A DNA stretch of 64,000 nt from NCBI GenBank assembly GCA_018822665.1, contig JAHJJX010000008.1, positions 124,001 through 188,000 on the forward strand. Reading direction: 5' to 3'. Origin of the DNA: a bacterium (GTDB lineage Bacteria; Campylobacterota; Campylobacteria; Campylobacterales; Sulfurimonadaceae). Positions 10,090-19,025 of the stretch are shown in pieces. How positions within the stretch are numbered: position 1 is the first letter of the stretch; each line of letters starts with the position of its first letter. Under the pieces are notes generated by a model. The model did no database searches and was not told the DNA's origin. It was given only the letters and a program-made list of their open reading frames with translations. Both the position numbers and the translations under genes were made by a program.

Positions 10090-10339
10090 AACGGATAAAT
10101 TAGAGCTTGCTTATCCGTGCTCTTGGTCCTACAAACTTATAGGCCATGAAAAAGAAGCGATTCAAAAAGCTATCCGTGAAGTTATTTTAGAGCGCGAGCA
10201 TAATGTGGCTCATTCAAATGTAAGCAAAACCGGAAAATATACAAGTATGAATCTTGATTTGCTTGTGCATAACGAAGAAGATAGAAATTTTATTTTCCAG
10301 GCACTCAAAGATCACCAAAATATCAGAATGGTATTATAA
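10070..10339 (+). CDS. DUF493 (YbeD-like) protein
   Basis: An 89-residue small alpha/beta protein matching the YbeD/DUF493 family by its [11 protein letters not shown] start and the [12 protein letters not shown] strand. YbeD has an ACT-like regulatory fold; the family role is not established. It begins 20 bases inside moaC (ATG overlapped by the reading frame of KSGDF) and is followed after ten bases by the 10350 gene with a good ribosome site, so the three are probably one transcript. Confidence 0.8.
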   Translation: MEILNDRTDKLELAYPCSWSYKLIGHEKEAIQKAIREVILEREHNVAHSNVSKTGKYTSMNLDLLVHNEEDRNFIFQALKDHQNIRMVL

Positions 10340-10349
10340 GGACTATACG

Positions 10350-11411
10350 ATGGATTTAGAAAAACTACAAAGAGATTTAAAAAACTCATACAATTCTCAG
10401 CTTCCTACAGTGAATGAAAGGGTTGAAAACATAGTAAATCATTTGGTGCAAGAGTGGCATGTGGACGCAGATGAATTAAATCTACACGAGATAAAAACTC
10501 TGGCTAATGCTATTCTCGACATTGAGACAAAAACTCTGCATGATGAAGTTGAAACACTTTTGGCACAAAAAGAGCAGCTTGAAAGAATTTTAGACAGAAA
10601 ATCTGAGGCGCTTCAAGAATTAAAATATCGTGTTTTTAATGCCATTGAGATGCAAGTCAATCCTGAGGATGCACTCACATTATCAAGACTTCATCAAGTT
10701 AAATTGCAATCCATTGATTTATTTGATTTATTGAGTGAAATGGTTGAATCTGCAATTATCACCGCACTTGAAAAAGATAAAGACGGCTACATAAAAGAAA
10801 CAACGCAAGAGATGATAAAAGAGCTTACATTCGAAGCTATCAAAGAGGGTTCACTCAACACTATCAGAATTCGAAAAATACTCTCAACGATACTCCAATC
10901 AGCAATAGATGTGGCAGAAGCAACACCAACAAGAGCAGAAGAGATTTTAAGTTCAACTTTAATGGGGATGAGAGCCGGTCTTGTTCGCTCTATTGATAGA
11001 TTTAAAAAACGCCTTGCGTATATGCCAATAGAAGCAAAACACATTTTAATCGAGGACTATGACACAATCATAGAAGATTTAAACCAAACTGATGTTCTCT
11101 TTTCTCAAGTAGTTCAAACGCAGGCAAGTCAAAGCTTGAGCAGTACGAGCAAAATATTACTAGATATAAATAAAAGCATGCATTATGATCTTGAAGAGTT
11201 GGTACATATTTCAAAAGAAGCTGCTGAAATTATGAAAGAAAGATTTTCCACACTTGCAAAATCAGCTGTTAAAAAAGCAGATGACGCGATGCAGTCTCCA
11301 ACAGCCAAAGAGGCAAAACGGATGGGAATACAAGCTTGGGGCATCGCAAAAACAGCGCTTGGTTCTGCATTAAAAACAGCCAAAGACGCTATGGAGCATA
11401 AAGAAAAATAA
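10350..11411 (+). CDS. Helical protein of unknown function
   Basis: A 353-residue, almost wholly helical protein without signal or membrane segment. Residues about 40-100 form a coiled coil (LAQKEQLERILDRKSEALQEL), and the C-terminal third (KKADDAMQSPTAKEAKRMG...TAKDAMEHKEK) resembles amphipathic 11-mer-like repeats. I do not recognise a family with certainty. I chose the ATG at 10350 because it follows TAAGGACTATACG, while the open frame upstream (from 10254) overlaps the DUF493 gene. A one-mismatch copy of the dispersed word lies at 10456-10466. Confidence 0.65.
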   Translation: MDLEKLQRDLKNSYNSQLPTVNERVENIVNHLVQEWHVDADELNLHEIKTLANAILDIETKTLHDEVETLLAQKEQLERILDRKSEALQELKYRVFNAIEMQVNPEDALTLSRLHQVKLQSIDLFDLLSEMVESAIITALEKDKDGYIKETTQEMIKELTFEAIKEGSLNTIRIRKILSTILQSAIDVAEATPTRAEEILSSTLMGMRAGLVRSIDRFKKRLAYMPIEAKHILIEDYDTIIEDLNQTDVLFSQVVQTQASQSLSSTSKILLDINKSMHYDLEELVHISKEAAEIMKERFSTLAKSAVKKADDAMQSPTAKEAKRMGIQAWGIAKTALGSALKTAKDAMEHKEK

Positions 11412-11434
11412 ACACCATACTGTTTTGCATGCTT

Positions 11435-11445
11435 GGCATGTGGAA
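11435..11445 (+). repeat. Exact copy of dispersed word GGCATGTGGAA, intergenic
   Basis: Preceded by T. Lies in the 36-base gap between two convergent genes, where a shared terminator would be expected; no partner copy forms a hairpin here. Confidence 0.9.
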
Positions 11446-11447
11446 CT

Positions 11448-12545
11448 CTAGATATCTTTAGCTAATGTAAATATGTGGTCAAAATCTTGTTTATAATTTG
11501 CACATCTGTCACAAATCGGATCTCCGCCACGATAAGGATACGGACATCTGCATTCGTGACACATCACCATTTCGTAGTGAACCAATTCTTCACCTCTGTC
11601 GTAGGCAACATTTACCAAGTCTATTCCTACTCCTGTTTTAATGGCATCTGTTTTACAAATATGATCGCAAATTCCACATGCAATACAGTTGCCTACATTA
11701 AAGTTGATTCCATGTTTGTCTGCGCTCTTTAAAAGTGCCTCTGTCGGGCAAAACTGAACACAGTCTCCACAATTTGTACAATCTTGAAAGCTTATCTCTT
11801 TTTTCGCAAAAATACCGAAATTGCTTGCGTGAGAGCTTGTGCTTAATTTTGATAAATTTGTTCGTAAGGCTTCTTTTAAATGTAAAAATTTTAAAGGAAG
11901 TCCGCTGTTGTTTGAATTCCTTTGGTACTCAAGCGTCATGGGCAATGTTTTGGCTGAGTCCTTTTCTTCTTTAGCTGCATTTTGCATCTTTGAAAATGCT
12001 TTTTTGAAAACCATACGCCTGCTGTTTTCTTCTTCAACTTTTTCTTCAAGCGTTCTCACAACAGCTTCCACACCGCATTCACTTAAAAAGTTGTTAGCTT
12101 TGGCTATTTCCCCTCGAATAAAACCTTCAACTTTTTTATCTTTATTTAATGCGCAATCTTTACAGTGTGATAAATCACAAATGGGCTCAACATCGCTATC
12201 TAATGCCATTGTTATGTAATGGTGTACGTCAAATGCCCCTAAACATGCCGTAGTTTTTTTACATGACAATAGTTTATTTTCATTTGCAGCAAAACTTTTC
12301 GTATATGCATTAGAATCAAAATTAGCAATACTCAAAGCTTCTGTTGGGCAAGAGCCGATACATGCTGCGCATTCTATACATTCATTGGAGAAAAGGGTAA
12401 GCTTATTTCTTACTAAATGAAATGCATTTTCAGGGCATATATCCACACAAAGCTGACATGCATTATGATAATAATCATTTCTTATACAGTTAGTGCCGCT
12501 GTATGAAAACAGTTCTGTTTTTTGCACAAACTCCAAGTTATTCAT
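11448..12545 (-). CDS. Polyferredoxin with four [4Fe-4S] motifs, partner of the molybdenum enzyme
   Basis: A 365-residue soluble protein with four ferredoxin motifs in two pairs: CQLCVDICP and CIECAACIGSCP near residues 30-75, and CTNCGDCVQFCP and CIACGICDHICK near residues 255-300. They are separated by a charged helical segment. A C-terminal CHECRCP...CDRC motif could bind zinc or iron. No signal peptide, so it should be cytoplasmic. It overlaps the TorD-like gene by eight bases. It may deliver electrons during maturation of the molybdenum enzyme, or serve as a cytoplasmic electron carrier; the sequence does not settle this. Confidence 0.8.
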   Translation of the reverse strand: MNNLEFVQKTELFSYSGTNCIRNDYYHNACQLCVDICPENAFHLVRNKLTLFSNECIECAACIGSCPTEALSIANFDSNAYTKSFAANENKLLSCKKTTACLGAFDVHHYITMALDSDVEPICDLSHCKDCALNKDKKVEGFIRGEIAKANNFLSECGVEAVVRTLEEKVEEENSRRMVFKKAFSKMQNAAKEEKDSAKTLPMTLEYQRNSNNSGLPLKFLHLKEALRTNLSKLSTSSHASNFGIFAKKEISFQDCTNCGDCVQFCPTEALLKSADKHGINFNVGNCIACGICDHICKTDAIKTGVGIDLVNVAYDRGEELVHYEMVMCHECRCPYPYRGGDPICDRCANYKQDFDHIFTLAKDI

Positions 12546-13113
12546 TTTTACTCTCTATAAGTGAAGCGCAATACTCAAAATCAGCCACAATAAACTCAAC
12601 AATGAAATCGCATATATCTCTGTAGAATGGAGTCAAAGCCATACTGTTCATGCCAATCATATAGGGAACTATCCAGTTAAATATATGCTCATTTAAAAAA
12701 TCATATTGAGGCTTTTTTTCATCTCTAAAAATCAATGTTTGCATAAAAGCGAATTCTATTGATAAATGGTCCGGTGCCATTAGCTCCGTTTGGTCCATAT
12801 TTAACTCAAACCCATGTTTATAATAAAAATTCATAACCGGATTTTGAAGACCGACCAAGGTCTCATTTTTTGCGTCAAGAACAAATGATTCTACTGCCTG
12901 CGTATTAATCACAAACATAGAAGAAAAATCTTCATTTAACGCATCCATAATTGTTTCATCACTATTCTCATCAAACCATTGAACCGTACTCTCACCGAGC
13001 AACTCTAACAGTTCTCTATTTTGTCTCAAATCTTTTACATATCTTTTATCGGCAGTATCTGCCATGGTTCTTGAAAGAAATGCATAAATGTATAATCTAT
13101 ACTCTTTATCCAT
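12538..13113 (-). CDS. TorD/DmsD-family molybdoenzyme chaperone
   Basis: A 191-residue all-helical protein of the TorD/NarJ chaperone family: YLYAFLSR-like N-terminus (RLYIYAFLSRTM), the APDHLSIEFAFMQTLI segment that matches the family's E(Y/P)xDHI/L motif, and a C-terminal helix bundle. Such chaperones bind the twin-arginine signal of a molybdenum subunit and hold it until cofactor insertion. The likely client is the 16109-19009 alpha subunit, which carries RRNFLK. It is separated from the enzyme operon by a terminator, so its own promoter probably lies in 13114-13248. Confidence 0.88.
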   Translation of the reverse strand: MDKEYRLYIYAFLSRTMADTADKRYVKDLRQNRELLELLGESTVQWFDENSDETIMDALNEDFSSMFVINTQAVESFVLDAKNETLVGLQNPVMNFYYKHGFELNMDQTELMAPDHLSIEFAFMQTLIFRDEKKPQYDFLNEHIFNWIVPYMIGMNSMALTPFYRDICDFIVEFIVADFEYCASLIESKNE

Positions 13114-13248
13114 ATATTTTCCTATTGAATTATAATTATTTAACTTAATGTGGAATTTTTATCATAATTTCGCTTATTTCCAAGTATATATGCAAAACTA
13201 GTATCACCTGCTTGTGGGATATAAAGGGAATTTATAAGAAAAATACCT

Positions 13249-13270
13249 CTTAAAGCCCTAAGGCTTTAAG
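13249..13270 (-). terminator. Terminator after the molybdenum-enzyme operon
   Basis: Perfect nine-base stem CTTAAAGCC/GGCTTTAAG with loop CTAA, directly after the lipoprotein stop codon; on the minus strand a GGTATTTTTC run follows. Confidence 0.85.
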
Positions 13271-13272
13271 AA

Positions 13273-13767
13273 TTATAAACAACCCTTGAAAAATGATTTC
13301 TTAGGTGGTGGCGGAGCTTTAAGCTCAGTAGCATGAATTGTATTTATAGACGCATTATACTCACCGATTATAGTGACATCATTACGATTAACACTTTTGT
13401 CTATATCGGCAGGATTAAGCTTTGAAATATCAATCTTATATGTTGTTCCTTCTACGTGTGAATAAAGCACAAGTCCGACTTCATGCATTACTCCCGGCTC
13501 AGTGCTTTCATAACATCCATTTGCACCACAGATATAATTTTCAAGATAACAATCTGTAAATGCGCCAGCTGCTATACACTTTGCTGTCGATAAAAAACCT
13601 TGTTTTTCAATAGGTACTAATTTAGCAGGCACTACTGCCTTTACTTCAACAATTTTTGATTCAACTTTTTTTACTTCAGGAGCTGCTGGTTCAACAGAAC
13701 CACAGCCACTAAATCCAAGGATGAGACCAAGAATTAAACTCGAAGATAATAAATTAAATTTTTTCAT
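13273..13767 (-). CDS. Lipoprotein of unknown function in the molybdenum-enzyme operon
   Basis: A 164-residue protein with a lipoprotein signal (LILGLILGFSGC, lipobox ending at C22). The mature part has a Val/Lys-rich low-complexity stretch, then a compact region with several Cys (AKCIAAG, DCYLENYICGANGCYE), perhaps two disulfides, and a Pro-rich C-terminus (APPPPKK) ending in a further Cys. I do not recognise a family. The start codon overlaps the stop of the gamma subunit gene by one base, so translation is coupled. Position suggests a periplasmic assembly or electron-path accessory, but this is inference. Confidence 0.65.
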   Translation of the reverse strand: MKKFNLLSSSLILGLILGFSGCGSVEPAAPEVKKVESKIVEVKAVVPAKLVPIEKQGFLSTAKCIAAGAFTDCYLENYICGANGCYESTEPGVMHEVGLVLYSHVEGTTYKIDISKLNPADIDKSVNRNDVTIIGEYNASINTIHATELKAPPPPKKSFFKGCL

Positions 13768-14969
13768 TATTTAACCTCCGCTTTTAAAGTTTTTAAATAG
13801 GCAACCATATTATCTAAATCTGCTTTTTCTAACCAAGAAAAATCGGTCATTGTTGATACTCTTTTGCCATTTTCTACATTATACCAAGCGTAGTTGCTAT
13901 GCGCATTTCTGTTATACCCAGGGACAACAACAGCTGAAGGATTCACCAAAGACTCTCTTATGTAATCTGCTGTCGAATAACCGCCGATATTTGTTAAAGA
14001 TGGTCCCATTAAGTTTTCCGCATCTGTTGCTTCCACTTGGTGACATCCCACACAGCCATTATTTGCTACTGCTTCTTTACCCTTAGCAACATCACCTTCA
14101 ACATTTCCGTGTAATGCTGCGACTAAATCTTTATTGCCTTTTTTACCTTGAAGCTCAACAGCTGTCCAAGCAGTAAGATATTTTAAACCGTTACGGCCCA
14201 ATTTATCTCCATCCCAAACAGCAAAAGCAACGGGGATAACAGCAGCATCAAGATTTACATACGAATCTTTCAGAGGACGAGACAATGTCCCCATCCATCC
14301 TTTATTTTCATAAGCTATACGAGAATAAGAACTATTGCTTGCATCTTTGATTTCCGTCATAGAACGGAACCCTTCGCCTACAAAACTTCTTTCATAATCA
14401 CCGGAGCCTGTTCTTTTAACTTCTTTGTCAAAGTTCGCTAAATCTTTTCCAAATAAATTCGTTTGGTTGCGATTTACTTGATGTGAAACATCACCATTGC
14501 CGTTTGGTTCGTATGTCTTTACACTCTCTTTTTGAAGGTGTATAACAACCGGGCGGCCATCGGAGCCCATTCCGATATACGGAAGCTCTTTAGGATTAGA
14601 ATAATTACCTGCGAATTGAACTGCAAAACCATCTGAATACGTATCTGTTTTGTCACCTTGCTGAATACTTTGCGTTCCATCTGGCCATTTAATCATAAAT
14701 GCAATTTTTGAGTCGTTATAAATTGCGGCAACTTCAGCCTTAATAGCCGAGTTGTTCGCATTCATTTCATTTGCTTTTTTATCATTAAATGTAATCGTTG
14801 TTTGCGGGTATAGGGTAACCGTGGAAAATTTAGCAGTATTCCACACCTGATAGTTATAGCTTACTTTGTCTAGATTACCATTCACTTTAATTGCTGTGAT
14901 AGCTGAGTCAGCCGCTACTGCCGAAGAAATAACACTCACTGCTAATAATGCACTCGTTAATTTTTTCAT
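13767..14969 (-). CDS. Haem-b gamma subunit fused to a cytochrome c domain (type II molybdenum enzyme)
   Basis: A 400-residue secreted protein (signal MKKLTSALLAVSVISSAVAA). Residues about 25-285 resemble the ethylbenzene dehydrogenase-type gamma subunit (EB_dh), which binds one haem b on the periplasmic side. Residues about 290-400 are a class I cytochrome c: CVGCH near 306-310, GPSLTNIGG, and a probable axial Met in STMTDF. In ethylbenzene dehydrogenase, dimethylsulfide dehydrogenase and selenate reductase the gamma subunit lacks the cytochrome c part, so the fusion gives a built-in exit or entry for electrons. It overlaps the beta gene by one base. Confidence 0.85.
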   Translation of the reverse strand: MKKLTSALLAVSVISSAVAADSAITAIKVNGNLDKVSYNYQVWNTAKFSTVTLYPQTTITFNDKKANEMNANNSAIKAEVAAIYNDSKIAFMIKWPDGTQSIQQGDKTDTYSDGFAVQFAGNYSNPKELPYIGMGSDGRPVVIHLQKESVKTYEPNGNGDVSHQVNRNQTNLFGKDLANFDKEVKRTGSGDYERSFVGEGFRSMTEIKDASNSSYSRIAYENKGWMGTLSRPLKDSYVNLDAAVIPVAFAVWDGDKLGRNGLKYLTAWTAVELQGKKGNKDLVAALHGNVEGDVAKGKEAVANNGCVGCHQVEATDAENLMGPSLTNIGGYSTADYIRESLVNPSAVVVPGYNRNAHSNYAWYNVENGKRVSTMTDFSWLEKADLDNMVAYLKTLKAEVK

Positions 14970-16099
14970 TAATGATGTCCTCCCACTGCGCCTGTATGAC
15001 CACCATGAAAGAAGTTCATTTCATGACCACTTTTCGTAAATTTCCCTGCCACATAACGATTATCAACAAGGGCTAATGGCTTACGACCACTCTCTTTTGC
15101 AACTTGCTGGTAATAGTTGTTATCTAAACGGAACATATCCGAATGTTGATATGCAATTAAGATATCCATTAATTCGCTCTCACCTGTTTCTTTGCGTTTT
15201 TTCATTTCAGCTTTTAAAGTTTTAATCGCCTGATGAACTTCAGTACCAAATAATTTTTCAAGCTCTTCAATCGGAAGACGGGTAGAACCTTCAATTATCT
15301 TACCGTTTGCATCAAACTTCGCCGGAGACTCGGTCGGTGGAACATAATAAACATTTGGCTGCGTACCATAATCTGTTCTTAATCCAAGCGCTACTTTATA
15401 CTTGTTCACAAGTTTATGTACTTGACCCTCCGTATCATCTAAGAAACCTACAAAACGGATACGCCCAACACACTGTTGTGCACATGCCGGAGGAAGACCT
15501 TGCTCAATACGTGGGAAACATAAAATACATTTCTCAGATTTAGAGATTTTTGGATTGAAATAGATTTTTTTATAAGGGCATCCCGCTATACAATAACGGT
15601 ACCCTTGACATCTGTCCAAATCCACTAAAACAACACCGTCTTGCTCACGCTTGAAAATTGCATCACGAGGACACGCACTCAAACAACCCGGATTTGTACA
15701 GTGGTTACAAATACGAGGCAAGTAAAAGAAGTAGTTGTCCTGAGGGAACAAACCTGTACCCTCATCTTCATCCCAGTTTGGACCCCATGTAGGTTCTACA
15801 TTCGGCTCGAATGATGCTCCCCCTTGGAGCGCATCATAATTGTAATCCCAAGGCACACCGTAGTCTGCTTCAAGATTTGGAATAATACCCGGTTGAAGAT
15901 CACCAGCAGCATCAAAACCACCGCCCAATTCCATCCAATTTTTTGGATAACCAGTACCCGGATATGTTTCGACATTGTTCCAATACATATACTCACGACC
16001 ATTTCTATTGGTCCATTGAGTTTTACATGCTACTGTACATGTTTGGCACCCGATACATTTGTTCAGGTCCATAACCATTGCTAATTGTCTTTTTGACAT
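14969..16099 (-). CDS. Iron-sulfur beta subunit of a type II DMSO-reductase-family enzyme
   Basis: A 376-residue NarH/EbdB-like protein with four Cys groups: CIGCQTCTVAC, CNHCTNPGCLSACP, CQGYRYCIAGCP, and CILCF with CAQQC. In the third group a Tyr stands where a Cys would be, as Trp does in NarH; in the family this marks a [3Fe-4S] cluster, the rest being [4Fe-4S]. It passes electrons between the alpha and gamma subunits. No signal peptide is seen, so it would be carried to the periplasm together with the Tat-exported alpha subunit. The C-terminus is His/Gly-rich (MNFFHGGHTGAVGGHH). Confidence 0.92.
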   Translation of the reverse strand: MSKRQLAMVMDLNKCIGCQTCTVACKTQWTNRNGREYMYWNNVETYPGTGYPKNWMELGGGFDAAGDLQPGIIPNLEADYGVPWDYNYDALQGGASFEPNVEPTWGPNWDEDEGTGLFPQDNYFFYLPRICNHCTNPGCLSACPRDAIFKREQDGVVLVDLDRCQGYRYCIAGCPYKKIYFNPKISKSEKCILCFPRIEQGLPPACAQQCVGRIRFVGFLDDTEGQVHKLVNKYKVALGLRTDYGTQPNVYYVPPTESPAKFDANGKIIEGSTRLPIEELEKLFGTEVHQAIKTLKAEMKKRKETGESELMDILIAYQHSDMFRLDNNYYQQVAKESGRKPLALVDNRYVAGKFTKSGHEMNFFHGGHTGAVGGHH

Positions 16100-16108
16100 C
16101 TATGCTCC

Positions 16109-19009
16109 TTAAACTTTTGCTTTTTCGTAGTTAACAGCGCCATCGTATGCATACTGATTACCATCCCATAGACCACCGAATTTCAGGTGACCCCAACCGT
16201 CTGCCATCTCTAATAAGTTTAAAGATGTAGGCACAACTTCATTGTGACCTTTATTGAATTTATACATATATGGTTCCCATCCATGCTCTAATACAAGACC
16301 ATCAGCAGGTGCAGAAGAGCTTAGTTTTGCCATTGCAAAGAACTCTCCAAGATTATTAAAGACACGAATTGTGTCGCCGTCTTTAATACCCTTTGTCTCA
16401 GCCACTACACGGTTTATCTGCATTGCAGGAACACCACGCTGTAGTCGAAGAAGCGTACGTGAAGTTTTATAATTAGAGTGAATCGACCATCTGGCATGTG
16501 GAGTCATAAGTACATAAGGGTATTCTTTTCTCTGTGGACGAATCCCTTCCATTCCTGTATTTGTTGCCGCACCCATTCTGATATACATATCATGGTCAAC
16601 ATAAAATGTTTGGCGACCCGACATCGTATGAAGAGGCTCAAACTTATACAAATGGTTCTCATTTGAGTTATAAGGCTTGTCAGAATACAACGGTGATGTT
16701 TGAGCAGCTTTTTCATTGAGCATCAAGAAGCCGCCCACTTTATACATTTTTTCCATCGTCCATGGTTGATACTGATCACATTTTTCTAATGCGGCCTGCA
16801 CAGCCATCTTGTCAGTCCCTAGATATACTTCGCCTTCACCCTCGGACTCTTCATCTGTATTGGTAAACTCTTTATGGAAGATAGTTAAATCATGGAAACC
16901 AGGCTTGGCATAACGAACATCATCTTTAACTTTTGCTTTTGCTATATTTTGCGGGCGCTTCGCTAAATCTTCTAATTTTTTAGCAAGTAAAGTAAACATA
17001 CTCCATTCATCCATAGCCTCACCGACATTTTTGATGTTAGCAACAGGTTGAGCAAGATTGGTAAATCTGTGGTAACCTGGAGATGAACGAAGGTCATATA
17101 CTTCATAGTGGGATTTAGCAGGTAATAATACATCCGCATATTGAGCCGCTTCACTCATTCTATAATCAACATAAGCAAAGAAATCCATTCTGCCTAGGAA
17201 TGCTTTACGGTATTCATTTCCTTTATTACGTCTAAAAGTTGAGTCTGCAACAATTAGAGCAGTTGTCGGCAACCACCAAGGTTTCACTACGTTTCCATGC
17301 TTACTTGTGTTATTGTCACCGCCATGCTTACCAGCATCAAGCATCTCTTGAAGTACAGTCATATACTCTTTTTTGCTCATCCCGTTTTGTGCACGTTTAA
17401 CATCTTCATCATTAAAATATTCATCAAATGTTTTCATTCCGTTGCCGTTCATAAACTCACCAACGAAACCTGAACCAAAGCGCGGAGCATATTTACCGTT
17501 AAATCCTGATAAAGTTCCAAGACCTGAAAGCTGAAACTCATTTTCAGTATTTATTCCGCCGTATGGACCCATACGACCTGTTAGACCACAGATAGAAGCA
17601 ACGTTCCAAATAGTCATCATACCGTTAAAATATTTATTCAATGAGAAACCTGTAGTTATCTCAACAACTTTAGGCAATGCTATATCTTTTGCAAGTTGAA
17701 CTACTGTATCCGGGTGAACACCTGTAATCTCCTGTGTAACCTCTGGAGCAAATTTTGCTGCAGATTTTTTCAACATTTCAAATACGGTCGTTACTTCTCT
17801 ATGATGTCCATGAACATCTGTGATAGTCCAACTACCCTCAAGTGTAGGTTTCACATCTTTAGGAAGACGAAGTGTTCGCGTGTCGTGACCTTCAGTACCA
17901 GGCATTAAGAAAGGCTTGCCGTTAGTTTCATTCATACAATAGAATTGCTCATCCCATTTATGGTGATCTTCTTTATTTTCTGTATGTTCTAAATCGTTAC
18001 GACGAATCATTTTTTGAGTTTTTGTATCAACCAAGAAAGAAAGGTCAGTATAGAGTTTTGCAAACTCAGGTTTATATAATTTTTGATTTAAAATTACATT
18101 AATAACACTCATTGCTAAAATATTATCTGAACCGGCCTTGATAGGAATCCAAAGGTCGGCTGATTTGGCTGTTGCATTGAATTCTGGTGTAATTACGATG
18201 ATTTTGGCACCGTTGTATTTACCTTCCCAAACAAAGTGAGCATCAGGAATACGTGAAACAGATGGATTACCACCCCACATAACAGCTGTATCCACAGTGT
18301 ACATAAAATCCCAAGTACATCCAAGGTTACCCTCACCGTAAGCGATAGCAGCGCCCGAGAACATATCTCCCAAGTATGAAGATGGATAAATACGGTTGGC
18401 ACCAAGTTGTGTAGAGAAACGTAACACTGAACCACGACGACCTTCTGTTAAAAGACCCGTTCCTGCATGTACCATCAACTTATCCGGACCGCGTTTTGGG
18501 TCAGTTAAAGTATCAAAAATATTTTGGCAGATTTTCTCAGCGGCTTCATCCCAGCTTGCACGTTTCCATTTTCCTTCACCACGTTCACCTGTACGAATCA
18601 TCGGATAGAGAATTCTATCTTTTTGGTACATCACTTGTGAGTGCTGAACACCCTTGTTACAGCCACGAGGATTAAAGTCAGGTATTTTAGCATTGATAAC
18701 CGGGTAGCGGGCAGATTGATTTTCACGAGTAATTACACCATTGTGAGACCAAACTTCCCATGCACAGTTACCTTGACAGTTTACACAGTGATAAGCAAAG
18801 CCATGTTCCTCTTTTTTACCGTAAGTAAAAGAGAACTCATTTCTATACATCTCTTCCGTATAGTTCGTGTTTGGATAGTCATTTTTTCCATTTTCAACCG
18901 ACATCACACCAGTTTTTGCAAAAAGGCTACCTTGAGAAGCAACCAAAGCAGCAGTCATTCCAGAAACTTTAAGGAAATTTCTACGATTATTGTTCATAAC
19001 TTTTGTCAT
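16109..19009 (-). CDS. Catalytic alpha subunit of a type II molybdenum oxidoreductase, substrate unknown
   Basis: A 966-residue DMSO-reductase-superfamily protein. A twin-arginine signal (NNNRRNFLKVSG) sends it folded to the periplasm. The first Fe-S cluster site has the type II spacing with His as a ligand (YHCVNCQGNC, then RGCNKG), as in NarG, ethylbenzene dehydrogenase, selenate, chlorate and perchlorate reductases. The Asp of SSYLGDMFSG is at the place of the molybdenum ligand in this group. Which of these substrates, if any, it uses cannot be told. The rhodanese upstream hints at sulfur chemistry. It is followed after nine bases by the beta gene. Confidence 0.9.
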   Translation of the reverse strand: MTKVMNNNRRNFLKVSGMTAALVASQGSLFAKTGVMSVENGKNDYPNTNYTEEMYRNEFSFTYGKKEEHGFAYHCVNCQGNCAWEVWSHNGVITRENQSARYPVINAKIPDFNPRGCNKGVQHSQVMYQKDRILYPMIRTGERGEGKWKRASWDEAAEKICQNIFDTLTDPKRGPDKLMVHAGTGLLTEGRRGSVLRFSTQLGANRIYPSSYLGDMFSGAAIAYGEGNLGCTWDFMYTVDTAVMWGGNPSVSRIPDAHFVWEGKYNGAKIIVITPEFNATAKSADLWIPIKAGSDNILAMSVINVILNQKLYKPEFAKLYTDLSFLVDTKTQKMIRRNDLEHTENKEDHHKWDEQFYCMNETNGKPFLMPGTEGHDTRTLRLPKDVKPTLEGSWTITDVHGHHREVTTVFEMLKKSAAKFAPEVTQEITGVHPDTVVQLAKDIALPKVVEITTGFSLNKYFNGMMTIWNVASICGLTGRMGPYGGINTENEFQLSGLGTLSGFNGKYAPRFGSGFVGEFMNGNGMKTFDEYFNDEDVKRAQNGMSKKEYMTVLQEMLDAGKHGGDNNTSKHGNVVKPWWLPTTALIVADSTFRRNKGNEYRKAFLGRMDFFAYVDYRMSEAAQYADVLLPAKSHYEVYDLRSSPGYHRFTNLAQPVANIKNVGEAMDEWSMFTLLAKKLEDLAKRPQNIAKAKVKDDVRYAKPGFHDLTIFHKEFTNTDEESEGEGEVYLGTDKMAVQAALEKCDQYQPWTMEKMYKVGGFLMLNEKAAQTSPLYSDKPYNSNENHLYKFEPLHTMSGRQTFYVDHDMYIRMGAATNTGMEGIRPQRKEYPYVLMTPHARWSIHSNYKTSRTLLRLQRGVPAMQINRVVAETKGIKDGDTIRVFNNLGEFFAMAKLSSSAPADGLVLEHGWEPYMYKFNKGHNEVVPTSLNLLEMADGWGHLKFGGLWDGNQYAYDGAVNYEKAKV

Positions 19010-19025
19010 ATTCTAAACCTCTTCC

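Noticed and set aside
16109-19009. Respiratory nitrate reductase NarG
   Set aside because: The Tat signal, the EB_dh-type gamma subunit and the absence of NarI and of NarG-length extensions point to the periplasmic type II group rather than Nar.
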